DNA of 64,000 nucleotides from positions 147,640-211,639 of the forward strand of contig PTEX01000131.1 of assembly GCA_003342815.1 (NCBI GenBank), written 5' to 3'. Positions within the stretch are counted from its first letter, which is position 1. Every line of letters begins with the position of its first letter. This DNA comes from Eudromia elegans (taxonomy: Eukaryota; Chordata; Aves; Tinamiformes; Tinamidae). The position numbers were made by a program, and so were the translations under genes. The notes under the pieces are model-generated. The model saw only the letters and a program-made list of their open reading frames with translations. It was not told the origin of the DNA and made no database searches. Below are positions 46,880-59,720 of this stretch, piece after piece.

Positions 46880-49800
46880 AAGGCCACTGAGAAAGCTTTT
46901 CTTCTCGAGGAATCGTTGAAACAAAAAGCCGCCAGGTAGAGGCTCTTTTAAAATTAGGTGCCTAGTTGTTCAAAGCCAGTATTAAATTCAGTTTGCATCG
47001 GGTTAAGTTTTTACTTTTTGGTGGCCCTTCACTGCACTGGCCTCTAGCATGTAGGAAATGGTAGCTGCTCTGTACGTAGCCTCCGTGTTTTGGATGTGTG
47101 ACACCATATAATGCATTGAAGTGCAGGAGATGGTCGCTTGGAGGGCTGTGCAAACTCAAAATGCAACCTGTGTGTTTGAGAGCTGCTGTCAGGCCCTTCC
47201 ACCTTAATCTAGATGTGTGCCTGATCCTGAAACTCAAGCTGTTTTCCAGTATTATGTGTTGAATATTACTATTAAACCTGTGAATTAAAACCGTTATGCT
47301 GGTAACATGTATTCTAGTTGCTAGCTTTTCCTAAAAATTAGAAAGCTTTTGAATGATATTTATAGTTTTGCTTCTTGGAGCTATCTAACATTAGTCTCAT
47401 GGCGCCTTGAGGTTCACTGTTTGGTCAAAGGTTCTTTGCAAGCATGACTGTGTATGAGGGATCCTGTGAAGAAAGTTGAGAACCTTACCTTAATTTTTTT
47501 GCAGACTTCTGTAGGTGAGATGTGAAGTGAAATTGTTTCTCTCGTTGTTATGGTTCACACTGGTTGTGTCCTTGTTTAACCAGAGTTGATCTTGCAAACG
47601 GCAGTGCATTTCCTTATGTCTATGAAGACAGGTTGCTGTAGTTTCCTGTTCAGGATTACTAGGGAAGTTTATTGTGTTATGGCTAATGAAAAATGTGACA
47701 GTGTCTCATCTTCTGTGTCTGGACAGCTGCGACCATGTGGTGCTTGCTGTTTGCTGCACTAGCACTTTAAAGTAATTGGTTATAGGAAGAACAACCCTGC
47801 TATGTTTTCTTGAAAGGCCTTAATAGGGGAGGAGAGAATATGTTTGAAACATTCTTTATGAAACTCTTCCTACTTCATACTGACACTTATACACAGCTTT
47901 CATGAAGTGATTCAACTAGGAAGTCAAAACTGTAGAAATATGCAGCAGGAACTAACCGTCACTGGTAAAACTGCTGAGATGGCTACAAATATAGCCAGTC
48001 TCCATAATCATATAGCAAGTCTCCATAGACATCTGTATGCTTCCTCTGCCATGCTGCTTGCTAAGAGGACTAGTTTGAAGAGGGTGCACCAGGGATCGCC
48101 CCACATGATCCCCTTGGAGCCACACGTTTGGTTGGTGTGCAGGGTATGGTCAGCAAAGCTACTTGCACAAAGGGTGGAAAGAGCTTCTTGACGCTTGGTG
48201 TCAAGGAAGCCGCTTCTGGTGTTGGGCTGTGGCTAGGCGGGGGAAATCCTCCAGGATAGGAGCCGTAAGATCTCATCTTCTCCCAAGACTGCCAGGAGAG
48301 TGAAGAGTTGAGGTTCTGATGCTCTGCCCTTTTCCCTGCCAGGAAGCACCCCCTTTATTGACAGTGAGCTTAAGCCCAAAAGCCAGAGTTTGATATGGAG
48401 CTGTTACTGCCTGCTGTAACAGATGATTTAGCTCATCTTAGAGATTTGTACTTGACTTTCTGTCCTTGATCATCTGTCATCCCTGGGGTCTCAGTTAAAA
48501 TGAGACGGTAGAAAGGATGCTAGATTTGTAGCAAAATAATGTGAGACCTAAGGGCATAACAGTGAGTGGGTTAAATGCAGCTGCTGCTTAGAAGGTGGGT
48601 ACTGGAGTGTGCTAGCAGTGTTGGGAGCATCAGATAGTGAAATGATATAGCAAATAATCCAGATAACTTGGGAACCTGGTGTAAATACACCCATAATGAA
48701 TTATAAGGGGTTGTCAGGGTTAATATTTAACCTATATGAGATTTACGGATGTTTTAGATCCATATCCCCCTCCCCCCTTTTTGCTTTAATTAAATTGCTC
48801 CATTTTTTTTTCTGGATTCATAATACTGTATTTAGTACATTGAAAGGATAACTTCAGATACTCAATTTGAGTCCAGAATTGACACAGAAAGCCCTTATTT
48901 TTCTGTGGTGTTCTATAAAGATTGCCCTTGAATTTCAGTTTCTGAGATCATTTATTTTCCTTTGACAGTGGTATTAAACGTATTCCACTATTTATGTTCA
49001 CTAAATTTATTATTGATTTTCAGATGTCTAGTATGAACACTATGCATTTGTTTACATGGGTATACATGCATAGGAGTGTAGACTAGTACAGTATTAATTT
49101 GCTTGCTATTGATCTGTTTTCTTTTTGATTCTGGTGGACATCAGCATTACATTTTGTTGATTATGCTGTAATGTTCTGATGAAAGTGATAAAACCAGATC
49201 ATTAGTAAGCTTGTTTTTGCTGCCTTAATAAATCTATCTGTAAGAGTTACTCTAAAAGATAGATTCTGCATGTGTCTGTTTACAAATAAAGGCAAAATAA
49301 AAGAATATCATGAAAGTCCCAGGTACACAAGTGATGAAAGTACCTGGACCTTCTTGACATGAATGTATTATATCTGTGAAGGATCAGGATGCAAAATTGA
49401 GGCACCAATCTGCCTAAGTTTATTCAGAGAGGAGTTCCAAGAATAGTATTCACATCTAAAAGTGCTGTATTTGCTTAAATATGATCTCTTTATGTAGACC
49501 TTCAACAATGAAAAAAACCAAGAAAACTCTTTCTGCTCGAAGTGCTTTACTGGAAGAATCCATTGTATATTCTGCTGTGTGCTCTCCCTATACAGTTGTA
49601 CTATACCACTCTGCATATCTCTATTTATATATGTGCAATTCTCTTGTCTGCCTGTAGCATCCCATCAAAACGAGAAAAAAAATCCCTCAAAATCAAAGCC
49701 AAACTGTTCAAATTAATTTTGTATGTTGAGCTCCAAGTGGTTCAAATTATGGATGCTACTTACAGAGATAATCAAGATTCAGTATGTGTGTTATGCAAAC

Positions 49801-50053
49801 TCACAGGTCATCCATAAACATATATATACTGCCAAACATGTATGTAGATTCCTTGCTTGTGAGCCAAGCTCTGTCTGTGAGCTAAGAAGACCCTTGCTGT
49901 GCGGTTAGGTGGACATGCTGGCGGCATGGGGGAAGCTACGTGTTCTGGGCACAGGGTTTGCACTTGGGCCTCTGCTCTTCTGTGACCCTGCACAAAAGCC
50001 AGCAAGGGAGTCCACTTGGGTTTGAGCAAGAGGTAGACATCTCTAGAAAAAGT
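46880..50053. other. Unique noncoding DNA
   Basis: No gene could be identified. A 21-bp tandem duplication lies at 47991-48032. Open frames are all below 100 codons. Confidence 0.6.
47991..48032. repeat. 21-bp tandem duplication
   Basis: ATAGCCAGTCTCCATAATCA plus T (47991-48011) is followed by a copy with about three substitutions (48012-48032). Confidence 0.8.
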
Positions 50054-50096
50054 GCTCTCTCTCGCTCTCTCTCTGTAGATCTCTAGATCTAGAAAA
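50054..50096. repeat. (CT)n microsatellite with AGATCT palindromes
   Basis: CTCTCTCTCGCTCTCTCTCT leads into AGATCTCTAGATCTAG, where AGATCT occurs twice. It lies immediately beside the 3' end of the antisense CR1 copy. Confidence 0.85.
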
Positions 50097-50099
50097 AGG

Positions 50100-50309
50100 T
50101 CACAGAATTGTTGAGGTTGGAAGGACCTCTAGAGACCATCTAGTTCAGCCCCCCTGCTCCAGCAGGGACAACCAGAGCACGGGGCACAGGGTGGCAGCCA
50201 GGCAGATTTGGAAGATCTCCAGAGAAGGAGACTCCACAGCCCCTCTGGGCAGCCTGTGGCAGGGCTCCGTCATCCTCACAGGAAAGAAGTTCTTCCTCAT
50301 ATTATCAGC
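50100..50309 (-). mobile_element. CR1 LINE fragment, 5'-truncated, antisense
   Basis: The plus strand reads TCACAGAATTGTTGAGGTTG, GGAAGGACCTCTAGAG, CATCTAGTTCAGCCCCCCTG, GATCTCCAGAGAAGGAGACT, CCTCTGGGCAGCCTG and AAAGAAGTTCTTCCTCATAT. This matches the antisense CR1 3' region and the copy at 21407 almost segment for segment. About 210 bases remain with no coding capacity. Homology ends near an ATTATCAGCTT segment. Confidence 0.93.
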
Positions 50310-51939
50310 TTATCTTTTTTTCCTTCCATTTATTTTCTGTTGGTTTTGTCCATTGAAAATGAGTTTTGAATAAAGCTCAGAAATTTTTAAGAGCTTTAGG
50401 GTCATTTTCAGTGGGTATTGATAGAAATAGCAGTTTGATCCATTAGAATGGAAAAACAAATAATTTTCATATAGAATTAGCATATAATGTATAAAATGAG
50501 CTACCGTGTAAAGCTACTCAAATTCAGTGGAGCTTTCCGCTACCTTTCCAAAGCTAAGACACGGGGAATATATTATGCCTTGGTTTATACCATAGTGTAT
50601 GTAATGATCATGATTTCTCTCAGTATGAATGTCTACATTCCTGTTAAGTTTGTAATGTTCACTTTGAGATTGCTTAAACATCTGATAGATACCTACGCAA
50701 AATTGGAATTTTATTAAATATGGTGATGAGTGTGTACTTTTGAAGTAGATCTTGACCATTGTGATCATACTTTTATGGCCATATTTCAGTAATAAAAGTA
50801 ACTAGATATCATTTAGGTAAATATACACATCTATCTTATTATAGTAAGATATCTGAAAAATGTGGTATACTTTTAGTAGATAAGAAATATATTTAATCAT
50901 ATGACATTTAGTAAGGATTATTTAATTTTAAAGCATTTAGAGTGCAATATGTGACAAATTATATTTGCAATTCATTTTCAAAGTATAAAATATTGTGAAG
51001 TATAGGAAATTAGCACTTTTGTTTAATTTTCATCTCCTTTGCTGAAAAGGAGGGGAAAAAAACTCTATACATAGTGACATAATGAATTGTTTGATATTCA
51101 GAAGAATTTGTCTTCTGATTAAGATATAGTGTAGGATTTTAGAGAGATTCTGCTGCTCTGAGGGCAGTGCCTGACAGATCTGTTTGGCTGTTTGCTGGCT
51201 GTGTGTAACAGGGAACTTTCCCTGCTGTTCCAACATTGCCCCCCTTTGCATGCAGAATCTTAGCCTGGTGGAAGAGCAGCAGTTCTTCGCTGCTGGTAAT
51301 TTGGGAAATGTGCTCTGCATTCAGGAGCTGAAACGTGCATCTCGGGACCATCCTGGGAGTGAAGGCAAAATGTTTGCTTCTACTGGACAACCACCGAGGC
51401 AAACAGGGTTGCTGTGAAGCAGGTGGAAGGACTATTTGAAGCGCAGCCTCTTCACTTCTGTTGTAATTTCAGGGCTTAATATTGTCTTCAGTGTTCTCTC
51501 CATTGCTGTGTGTTTTTTGGATAAGATTTGTCCTCTTTGGGATATATATATAAGGAAGATGATATTTTGCTTTAAACAGACACTTTTGACCTGTACTGAT
51601 TGCCCCTCCATGTTAAACCCAGAAGTTCTGTAAGATGCAGTGTAGATCTATATCCTGATATTTTCTGCAGATCATCTAATGTGGTGCAGGTTTTAGACTC
51701 TCATGCTGGCTTGCTGGCCATAGACTGGAAGATGTCTTATAGGACTCTAACAGGCATCTTAGGGAAGATAATAAATAGGAGCAAATTAAAGCAGTTTGCT
51801 GGACTGTTAATAATTAAGAAAATAATAAGGAATGATTAACATACATAAGCATGGGAGAAACAAAATCTATTTAAATAATAACGTGGAAACAGGATGTGTG
51901 AAGTATTTGGGCTTCTCTGACTTACTGCTCTAGCTGATA

Positions 51940-51972
51940 TTTTCTTACCTGAACTGGATTCAGGTAAGAAAA
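51940..51972. repeat. Perfect 14-bp inverted repeat, 5-base loop
   Basis: TTTTCTTACCTGAA (51940-51953) pairs exactly with TTCAGGTAAGAAAA (51959-51972) around the loop CTGGA. Allowing one bulged base adds two further pairs. Each strand then carries an AGGTAAG splice-donor-like sequence. Confidence 0.9.
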
Positions 51973-52207
51973 ATAGCAAGGGCAAGACCTTTCATATGCA
52001 CAAATTGGACTGTTCTGGCACACAAAATTCAGTCACAGAGTGAATATGCATAGAAAGAACACTTATGAGAGGGCTTATGAGGGCAATAGCTGCATATTTC
52101 TGTGACTCTGTCATCAATGTCCTTCCAGAAGGGTTGATATCTGTGTGTTAGGGTGAGAGGACTCTCTCACTCTGCTGAAGTAGGTAGAGGTGTGATCACA
52201 ATTGGGA

Positions 52208-52220
52208 TTTTTTTTTTTTT
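52208..52220. repeat. Poly-T homopolymer
   Basis: A run of 13 T in unique sequence. Confidence 0.9.
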
Positions 52221-54014
52221 GTAAAACAGTTGCCACTGGCATATAATGAGGGTTTGCAGTGAAGCAGAGGATATAGTCTTTTTGCATATTTATCAAAAGG
52301 ATGTTTATGAACTCGAAATCACTTGCTATTCATTTAACTAAAATTTTTAGAAGGAGAACCAGTGTTCTCATTCCTTTTTACATCCTTTCCCTTTTACATC
52401 CAGAAGATTACCCAGGGTTACCTGCGCTGGGTTGTGAACGTGACACACCTTTTGCAGTCCAAATCTTTTGCTGTTATCTGAGGTTTTGTGGTGCTAACTG
52501 ATAAGAAATCAAAAATTGAGCATGGATTCCTAAAGGATGTGATGAGTAATCAGATCCATGTGTTCATTGTGCTAAATTGATATAACATCAATGGGGCTTG
52601 TAAGTATTTTTCTATCACCAAAAGGACCAGCCTGTTTTGTATTCGAAGTGTAGTCATGATGGATCAGCTAGTCATAGAATATGCCTGCTCATCCCATATG
52701 GTGCTTTGGATCTTTGATTTGGCTGAGATGCATACCAAAAAAGGGGAGAAAAATAGTAATTAGACCCTCTCAATAGGCAAAACACAGACTACTTCCCCAA
52801 AGCTGACTGCTCAAGTTGGCTCTTCCTCACACACATTGAGTTATAGAATCTGTCCTTACTCAGACACTGTCTCTCACTAAAACTCACTCTTCTACCTTGC
52901 CATCTGTCACTTGCTGCATGTTCTCACATTAAAAGTGACTCCCAAAGTATCATCAAACGTGAGAGAGATTTTCATTAAGATTGGCTGTGGAATAAGCATC
53001 AGAAATGTGTTCTTTTTCCCACATCTCCCTTTGGTGCCATCCAAATGTCTACTTTCTGACTGATGTACTAATGACTTTGGGACTTCTAAAGGATGAAGAT
53101 CAGCACACGTAGAAGGGTTTGTATGAATCTTGTCATTAGGGAATGACATATGAAATAGCTTTGCTTTGACCTTCCTATTTCCCATTCTGCTTTTGGTAGA
53201 GCTTCTCTCCACGCATGGAGAACCATCTGGATTAGGTGGGCATTGTGTTAGTTGTCAGAAATACTGTAACAAGCGAGGTGTGATGATGGAGGAAATAATG
53301 AGCAAAAGGCAAGAAATAAAGTTCTGCCTGCAGAGATGGTAAATAGCAGGGATGTACAATATTGCAGAGAAAATGCACTTCAGTGTGAAACGAAGACGAC
53401 AACTTTCCCATATCAGTAGTTTCACTGGGATGTGTCAGGTACAACAGAACCATCATAGGTCAAATAGGAGCTTACAAACGTTAATGCTTTTCTTTTGTTA
53501 TTATAACAATGGAGATGTGTTAGCACAATGTAGCAATTTCAGTGACTTCTGACATTTTTTAAAGTGTTCCTTTGTCACTCTGATGATGATTTGATTTTCA
53601 ATTTTCATCTCATTTTGCAGCCCCTCAGTGTGTTTGCACCCGAGGGCTACAATAGCTGAGTCTCTCAGCAGGCATCAGTGGCGCAGGAGATTCTGCAGTT
53701 TCACAGGCAGCAGCTGCTTTCAGCTCAGCTCTTCAGTGAGCACCATGGATGGGCCAGACGTGGCTGTGCCAGGGATGGTGCCAGCGCATCTGTGCGTGGC
53801 ATGAAGCTTTGTGACCCCAAAGCATTCCACTGGCAATATCTGCTAATGGGTCCACCACTTGTGTCAGCCAGATATTTCAAGTGCCATGGCCTTTTCTGTG
53901 ATTGAGGATTCTTCTCTGTAAAAATGGCCATGAATTAATTGCCAGATTGGTGAGTGTGCTCTCAGATGAATATAGATTCACTTACTGCAAATAGTCAAAT
54001 AATATATATACACA

Positions 54015-54048
54015 CTGCTGAGGACAGATACATATATATGTATCTGTA

Positions 54049-54081
<33 letters not shown>

Positions 54082-54103
54082 TTATATTTTCTGTCCTCAG
54101 TAG
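54015..54103. repeat. TA/TG microsatellite inside an inverted repeat
   Basis: The outer arms CTGCTGAGGACAG (54015-54027) and CTGTCCTCAGTAG (54091-54103) are complementary at 12 of 13 positions. Between them lie a perfect 24-bp palindrome (54024-54047, centred on ATATATAT), about ten TG units and a TATATATATA run. Either a long hairpin or an inner cruciform can form. Confidence 0.85.
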
Positions 54104-56883
54104 ATCTAGGAGGAAGGATTTTTAGAAGTCTTCCTGAAGACATTTGGAAGCTGCATGTGTGCCCCTATTTTCCACATAGGTGAGGTTGTCAATGTTATGC
54201 TTAACCTTATTTTTTATTGCTTTTAGCATATGGTAGTCATAAAAGCACTCAGGAATACCATTTTGTAGATTAGGACTTGCTGTCATACGTTATTTTATAT
54301 GATATTACTTTTATGCCTGGTGACTCTGCAATTCTCTCAACTGAGGAAACGGCATTTAATCTTCACAGACAAGAAGGGGCCTTGCTTTTCCACAGAAAAC
54401 ACTAATAACCGTTAGGAATAACAATCTTTTTTCACTGGGGGGAAAATGTTCTGTTTCCTCACTTGCAGCTAGGAATTTGCATGTAGGTCTCTTTCTGAAG
54501 AAGCTGATCTGTTCTGCTCTCTCCACACCCCGCCTAGGAGCACAACAAGCATGGTACGAATCACATTTTTCACATGTGAGTATCCAGGAAAATGGAGAGG
54601 ATGCTGTGATGTGCATCTTGTCTGTGTTAAATAAACAAAGGTTCAAATCTTGTAGCTAAAGACTTCCTTCTTGCATCTCTTAAGTTGCAGAGTTCATCAC
54701 AGGGAAGATTTCCATTAAGATTGATTCTCATAAATGTTGCAGGAAGCCAACTGTAGATCCTGTATCAGGTACTTTAGCTGTTGCACCTTGATGTAACCCT
54801 GTAGTAAAGTTGTGAAATTTTGCTGTTGTATAAAAACTGGTGGGTGTTATTGGTGGTAGTCACTGCAATAGCTAGTTACACGATCGTGTCGCCCTCCAGT
54901 CTTGTCAAGAAGACATTTCTAGTAATGTCACTGTGTTGTTCAGAGAAACCTGCAGACTTTCAATGCTTTCTCGAAGGATATTTAGAAATATTCATGCTCA
55001 TCATTTAGTATTAATTCAAGCAGGTACTGCTTGGGTTGTTTGTGTGATTAACTGTTGTTATAATTTGTGCTGTCACAGGATCAAGTACTCAGTACACTTT
55101 TGACTGAAGAGGATTGCTTCTATTAGAAGGGAATGTGAATAAACAGGAGAGAGATTAATACATCATCATAATCTGTGGTTATTAACAAATGTAAAATAGC
55201 TATAAAGCTGGAACACAGCAGATATTTAAAGCAGAAGCTGCCCAATTTTCTAAATATCTATAATACGCAGGATACTCTCCTCTTGTGGAAATGCTGCTGT
55301 GCTTACTGCTGCATTTAGTTTGGATTCAACAGTCATTAAGGCAATGTGGCCCTTTGCTATGTGGCACCACAGTCCATATTGTCGTTTGCTAGTGCCTCTT
55401 TTGAGAAAAAAGAGGTTTTCTTCTTCCGGAAGATTCCTGTACCAAGTGCAGTGACAATGGGCAAACACTGTAGCTCGAGACTATGTAGTGCTGAGAGAGT
55501 GTGCAACTGGAGCACTTAATTCCAGATTTTATGGGCTGCTGACAGCTTCCTGGCAGTCAGAGGGAAAGTTGTCATGTATCAGTACAGTTCCGAAAGCAGA
55601 GCCACATCTTTTGTGAGGGACAGAAATGGCGTGCAGGCATCTCTGTCCATCTTCTTTGGTTGGTTGTGTCTTTCAGTTGGCATCTCTCTGATTTGTTATC
55701 AGTTGTGTTTGCAGGGAAAAAAAAAAGGCTTCAACAGCTAACTTTGTTAGACCTGCTGCCATTCCTCATGGTACTGGGTCTTCAGGTAGTTTTTAAATCA
55801 GACCCAACTTCTAGGTTTAAATTCGAATGAAGTGTGAGGTGGTTTTCTCTTTGGAAATGAATTTCCATCTGATTAAAACTTGTTAAATTCTTTTTGCACC
55901 TTTTTCTTTTTGTGAAAGCTTCTGAAAATTAAAGCTCTTCTTTTTATTTCAGACCTTTGTTGAGTTAGTGATTACATGATACTTGTTTTCCATTATTGCA
56001 AACTTAGGCGACTACATTTACTGTTAGAAGGGTTTATTTTGCTTTCCCTTTTTGCGTGGTACAGTTCCTTATTTTATCGTGCTATGTCCTGGAATAGCAT
56101 CTAAAGAAATGCTGTGAGGTATTTTAGTGACGTAGGCGACAATTTTGGCTTTTTGTCTCATTATCTAAAAGACAGCATCTCTAGCAGCACATATCCAGCA
56201 GACATATCTCAGCCTGCCAAGATCTAATATGGAGCATAATGTGTGAAAGAAGCCCAAAATGAGGAGAGTGGGTCTCATTCTTGCTTAAAATGCTGTGAAT
56301 TTTACTCCTTTGGAGTGAGTGAGTATATTTTCTAATCCAAGTTTTGCAGGCAGTAAATAATTTTAAGTCACTGAAGTGACAGGACAGTACATCTGTGTTG
56401 AGTGAGTCGTTTAGGGAATAAAAATGAGTGAGATCAGACAGAATTAAGTGCATGAGCCATAGCCTGAGCTACCAGTTTTACATTCAGACTGTAAGAGAGT
56501 GCAAGAGCTTCCTCTGTGCTGATCCTAGGGCCAGAGGTGTTAGAAAATGTAATCTCAAGCTTTGAAGCTGTTTGAATCTGGCTCTAAAACAGAGACTCTA
56601 TAAACTGGATACCAGATTTTCTGATTTCTGGGATGTCAGTACTGTCTTCCAGAACCAGAAACCTGGAAGCTGTAGGGCCACAGGCTTGAGGCAGTTCTGC
56701 ACCATAGGAGATCTGGTGCTGAGGACATGAGGACACTTCCAATCAGCTCAACCAGAGTCCCTGGGAGCTGCAGGATCCCCAGTTTAGCTGCAGGAGAAGA
56801 TCTGCACGTGGCTGGAGATTCTGTTAGTGCTCCAAAAATGACTGGCTTGGAGGGAGGTGATTGTTTGGGGAGTTAGAGCTTTT

Positions 56884-56924
56884 TCTCCTCTCCTCCCCCC
56901 CCCCCCCCCGTTTTTTTCTTTTTG
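56884..56924. repeat. Pyrimidine homopolymer block with 15-C run
   Basis: TCTCCTCTCCTC is followed by 15 consecutive C (56895-56909), one G and a seven-base T run. Length may be unreliable. Confidence 0.92.
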
Positions 56925-57785
56925 GGAATAAAATTTATATTTCAAATTTTCTTTTTGAAATTTTGAGCAGCTCTTTTGAGTGTCACTTTTTACAGTGACC
57001 TAAATTCTAGTTAGACAGGTTCCTGCTATGTCTTACAATCTATAGCGAGATTGCGGAGAGAAGATGCTGTAGCTTATTGATTTCTGGGCCAAAAGCCATT
57101 CAGCAACTGTGATCAGTAGTTAACAGGTCACAAAACTCATGCTGATTAATTTTGTATCTGAAAGTCAATCCTTTTTATACTGTAAATGATATCTAATGCT
57201 GCCTGAGGGGTCTAAGGTATATAGATTTTATAAGTGAATGAGAAACTGAATGTTATTTTTCTGTCTTACCATGAAGCTGTTAAGCTATTCACAGAATTTT
57301 CCATTTTAATGCAATTTATGCTTTTATCAGCATTTTAACATTTTGCTGTAGTAAGAAAAAAGTCTTTTATCATTCATATTGAAAAAAGCTTAAACCTTAA
57401 TCCACTCAGATCAGTAACTGTTATTTGATCTTAAAGGATGACACTCATAAACTATAGAAAGGCAAGGGCTAAAACATGCCTGCTGGTGTAATTGTTACAG
57501 TGCATCTCATCCTTATTGAAGGGACCATCATTATGCAGAGCCATTACAGTAGAGATTTGTGCTACTATGTGAAGGAGCATGCCTGAATTTTATATTAACC
57601 TCTATGAGTTTGAGTGAAGTACCTGTATTTCTTCACTTTATTCCACTTTTTCTCCTGGTTAAATCAGCCTCCTGTAGTAGACTAAGTTGTTGCATAAATA
57701 TATACAGCTGCAGCAAAGGAATTAATAAAGATCATAACCACAAATAAGAGTCTGTGTAGGATCTGTGCAGGTTATCAAAACCCTG

Positions 57786-57813
57786 ATCAATATCAATGCA
57801 TCAATATCAATAA
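57786..57813. repeat. 14-bp tandem duplication
   Basis: ATCAATATCAATGC is followed by ATCAATATCAATAA. The inner unit ATCAAT also repeats. Confidence 0.8.
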
Positions 57814-59292
57814 GGTATACATTTGTTTGATTTTTCTTTTCCAGTTTTGTAACATCCTCAGTTACTAGGTTTGACTCACATTTAAGCAGTGTTTTAGTTC
57901 TGTGAGTACTTATTATCTCTTTACCAGGAACATAGAAATTTCTGTTTACTGTTATTTAGGGTTTGCCCGCTGTCTTTTTCAGCTGCTGCTTAACATGATG
58001 CAGAGATAAAGCTGACCAGAGAAGGTGCACATTCAGAAAAGCTGAGTTTGTAACTGTAAGTAAAGAATATTCAGATATTGACTTCTTTTGTGAAGGCCAT
58101 ATTCTAATGTGGGTATATAGGGAACTGAGCGAAGAGAAGGTGAAGCAGGAAAGGCATATATGCTCTTTAAAGTTGGTCCCTTGCGGAAACAATCTTGTAA
58201 TGCTGTGAAACATCCAGAATCCAGTAAAGCAGGTTCTCAGAGAAGAGGTCTATCTTCTCATCCAGGACTTAATGTCTCTCCTCATGAATTTACAGTGTAC
58301 ACTTTGCCCAAGTGCTTCATTTCAAATGAGAATAGGATCTCATTCTAAAACTTAATACATTTCGAAACATGCACTTTGGGTTTGGTATGGACTACAGAAG
58401 CTTTGTAGCTATGCTGATGCCTTAAGAAAACATTCAGGTTTGGGACTGGATAAGTTTTTTTGTGACAGTATTTTGAAAGTATTATATAGTTCATACAACT
58501 ACTTGCACAAGTATTTGTTTTCTTTGTAAGCAGAAGCCTGAAATGAGACTGATTAATTGGAAGCTTTCTTATGTATTTTTTTTGCATAATGCAAGAAAAA
58601 TAATATAAAACATAACTGAAGATATAATAAAGCCTAAATTATTCGATGAAAATCCACTTTAAATCAGTCAAATTTGAGAATGTTGAATCCAGTTGCAGAC
58701 TGATTGCAAAAGCATTACATGTTTGGATAGAGAAAGCATGCCATGAATACATGAGAAAATAGGCTTTCATACTTCAGAGCAAAAGCCAGTAATTGAGGTA
58801 AATTGACATATATTTGGGAGAACTTCAATGAAAAAAGGGTCAGATTTATTCTATTCAAGAAGCCGTGTGAATTTGTGAGTGCTCATCCAGGAATGTCCTC
58901 ACTGGCCCCCCCTTAAAGAGACCTTTGCTTTACACATCTCACAACTGCTTATGTTTTTGGAAGGCGAATGCTATTCCTGAAAGCTAAATGGGAGGATGGT
59001 GGGAGGAGGAACACTGCGTCTCTAAACTATCAGCTTTGTTATTACCTGTTTTAGTGTTCTGTCATTCTATAAACTGTAACTGTAATGAGAGAGGCCTCCT
59101 TTGCTTTTTCTATAGGCAGTGTTTTGATATTGCTGGCTTGCTGTGGAAGCCCTTGTGGGAATATGGGCTGAATGTGTTATGACCTCTGTCTTTTCTCCAA
59201 GAAACGAAAAACAAAATCTTGGTTTGAGTGCGAGAGCCTGGGAAGGGTCCTCTGAGCACCTTGTGTATTGTTTAATAGCCTCTCAGCAGCAA

Positions 59293-59551
59293 ACGGCCTC
59301 CTAGAGCCAGGTCGCACGTGGACGCGTCGCGTGCCGCCCGTGCTGTGCGTGGCTGGGCCGTTGCAGGCGTGTGTGCCTGAGGGGCTGCTGCGAGAGGAGG
59401 AGGCGGCAGCTGCGGTGCTGAGCACGGGGCTGAGAGCAGCGTGCGGCAGCGCGAGGCTGCCGGGAGAGCCGGCTAACGAAGCGCCGCTGGCGAGGGAGGA
59501 GCGGCACCGCAGCGCTCCTCTGAGATGGTAATAGAGGCAGTCGTCGCCTCG
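59293..59551. promoter_or_regulatory. CpG island candidate
   Basis: About 30 CpG dinucleotides fall in about 260 bases of strongly GC-rich sequence, such as GACGCGTCGCGTGCCGCCCG, set in AT-rich flanks. This density meets the usual composition criteria for a CpG island. Overlapping open frames of 68-87 codons on both strands follow from low stop frequency and show no known domain. It could be a promoter of an unannotated coding or noncoding transcript, or an orphan island at an enhancer. No TATA box or clear first-exon donor was recognised. Confidence 0.55.
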
Positions 59552-59559
59552 CCTCAGGA

Positions 59560-59720
59560 TTTGCTTGTGCCAGTCATTCTGGGCCGCTTGTCAGGTGAAG
59601 ATCAAAACAAACATGACAGGCAAATAAATATGAGAATCTGAGCAAATAGTCCCGCTGCTGCGGGGATCGTGCATGAGAATCGTGTGCGAGTGTGACTGGC
59701 AGCAACTCACTGATACTCGT
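59560..59720. promoter_or_regulatory. Candidate conserved element abutting the CpG island
   Basis: TGCCAGTCATTCTGGGCCGC, GTCAGGTGAAGATCAAAACA and GACAGGCAAATAAATATGAG segments sit beside CAGGTG (E-box) and TGACAGG (MEIS/TGIF-like) sites. Retained CpG and complex sequence suggest constraint. Inference only. Confidence 0.3.

Larger units (their letters stand above)
50310..59292. other. Unique noncoding DNA
   Basis: No gene could be identified. It holds a perfect 14-bp stem-loop (51940-51972), a T run (52208-52220), a palindromic TA/TG microsatellite (54015-54103), an A run (55717-55726), a C/T homopolymer block (56884-56924) and a 14-bp tandem duplication (57786-57813). Open frames are all about 100 codons or less. 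Confidence 0.6.

Noticed and set aside
54630..54660. GGTTCAAATC resembling a tRNA T-arm
   Set aside because: No upstream A-box or cloverleaf-compatible arms were found.
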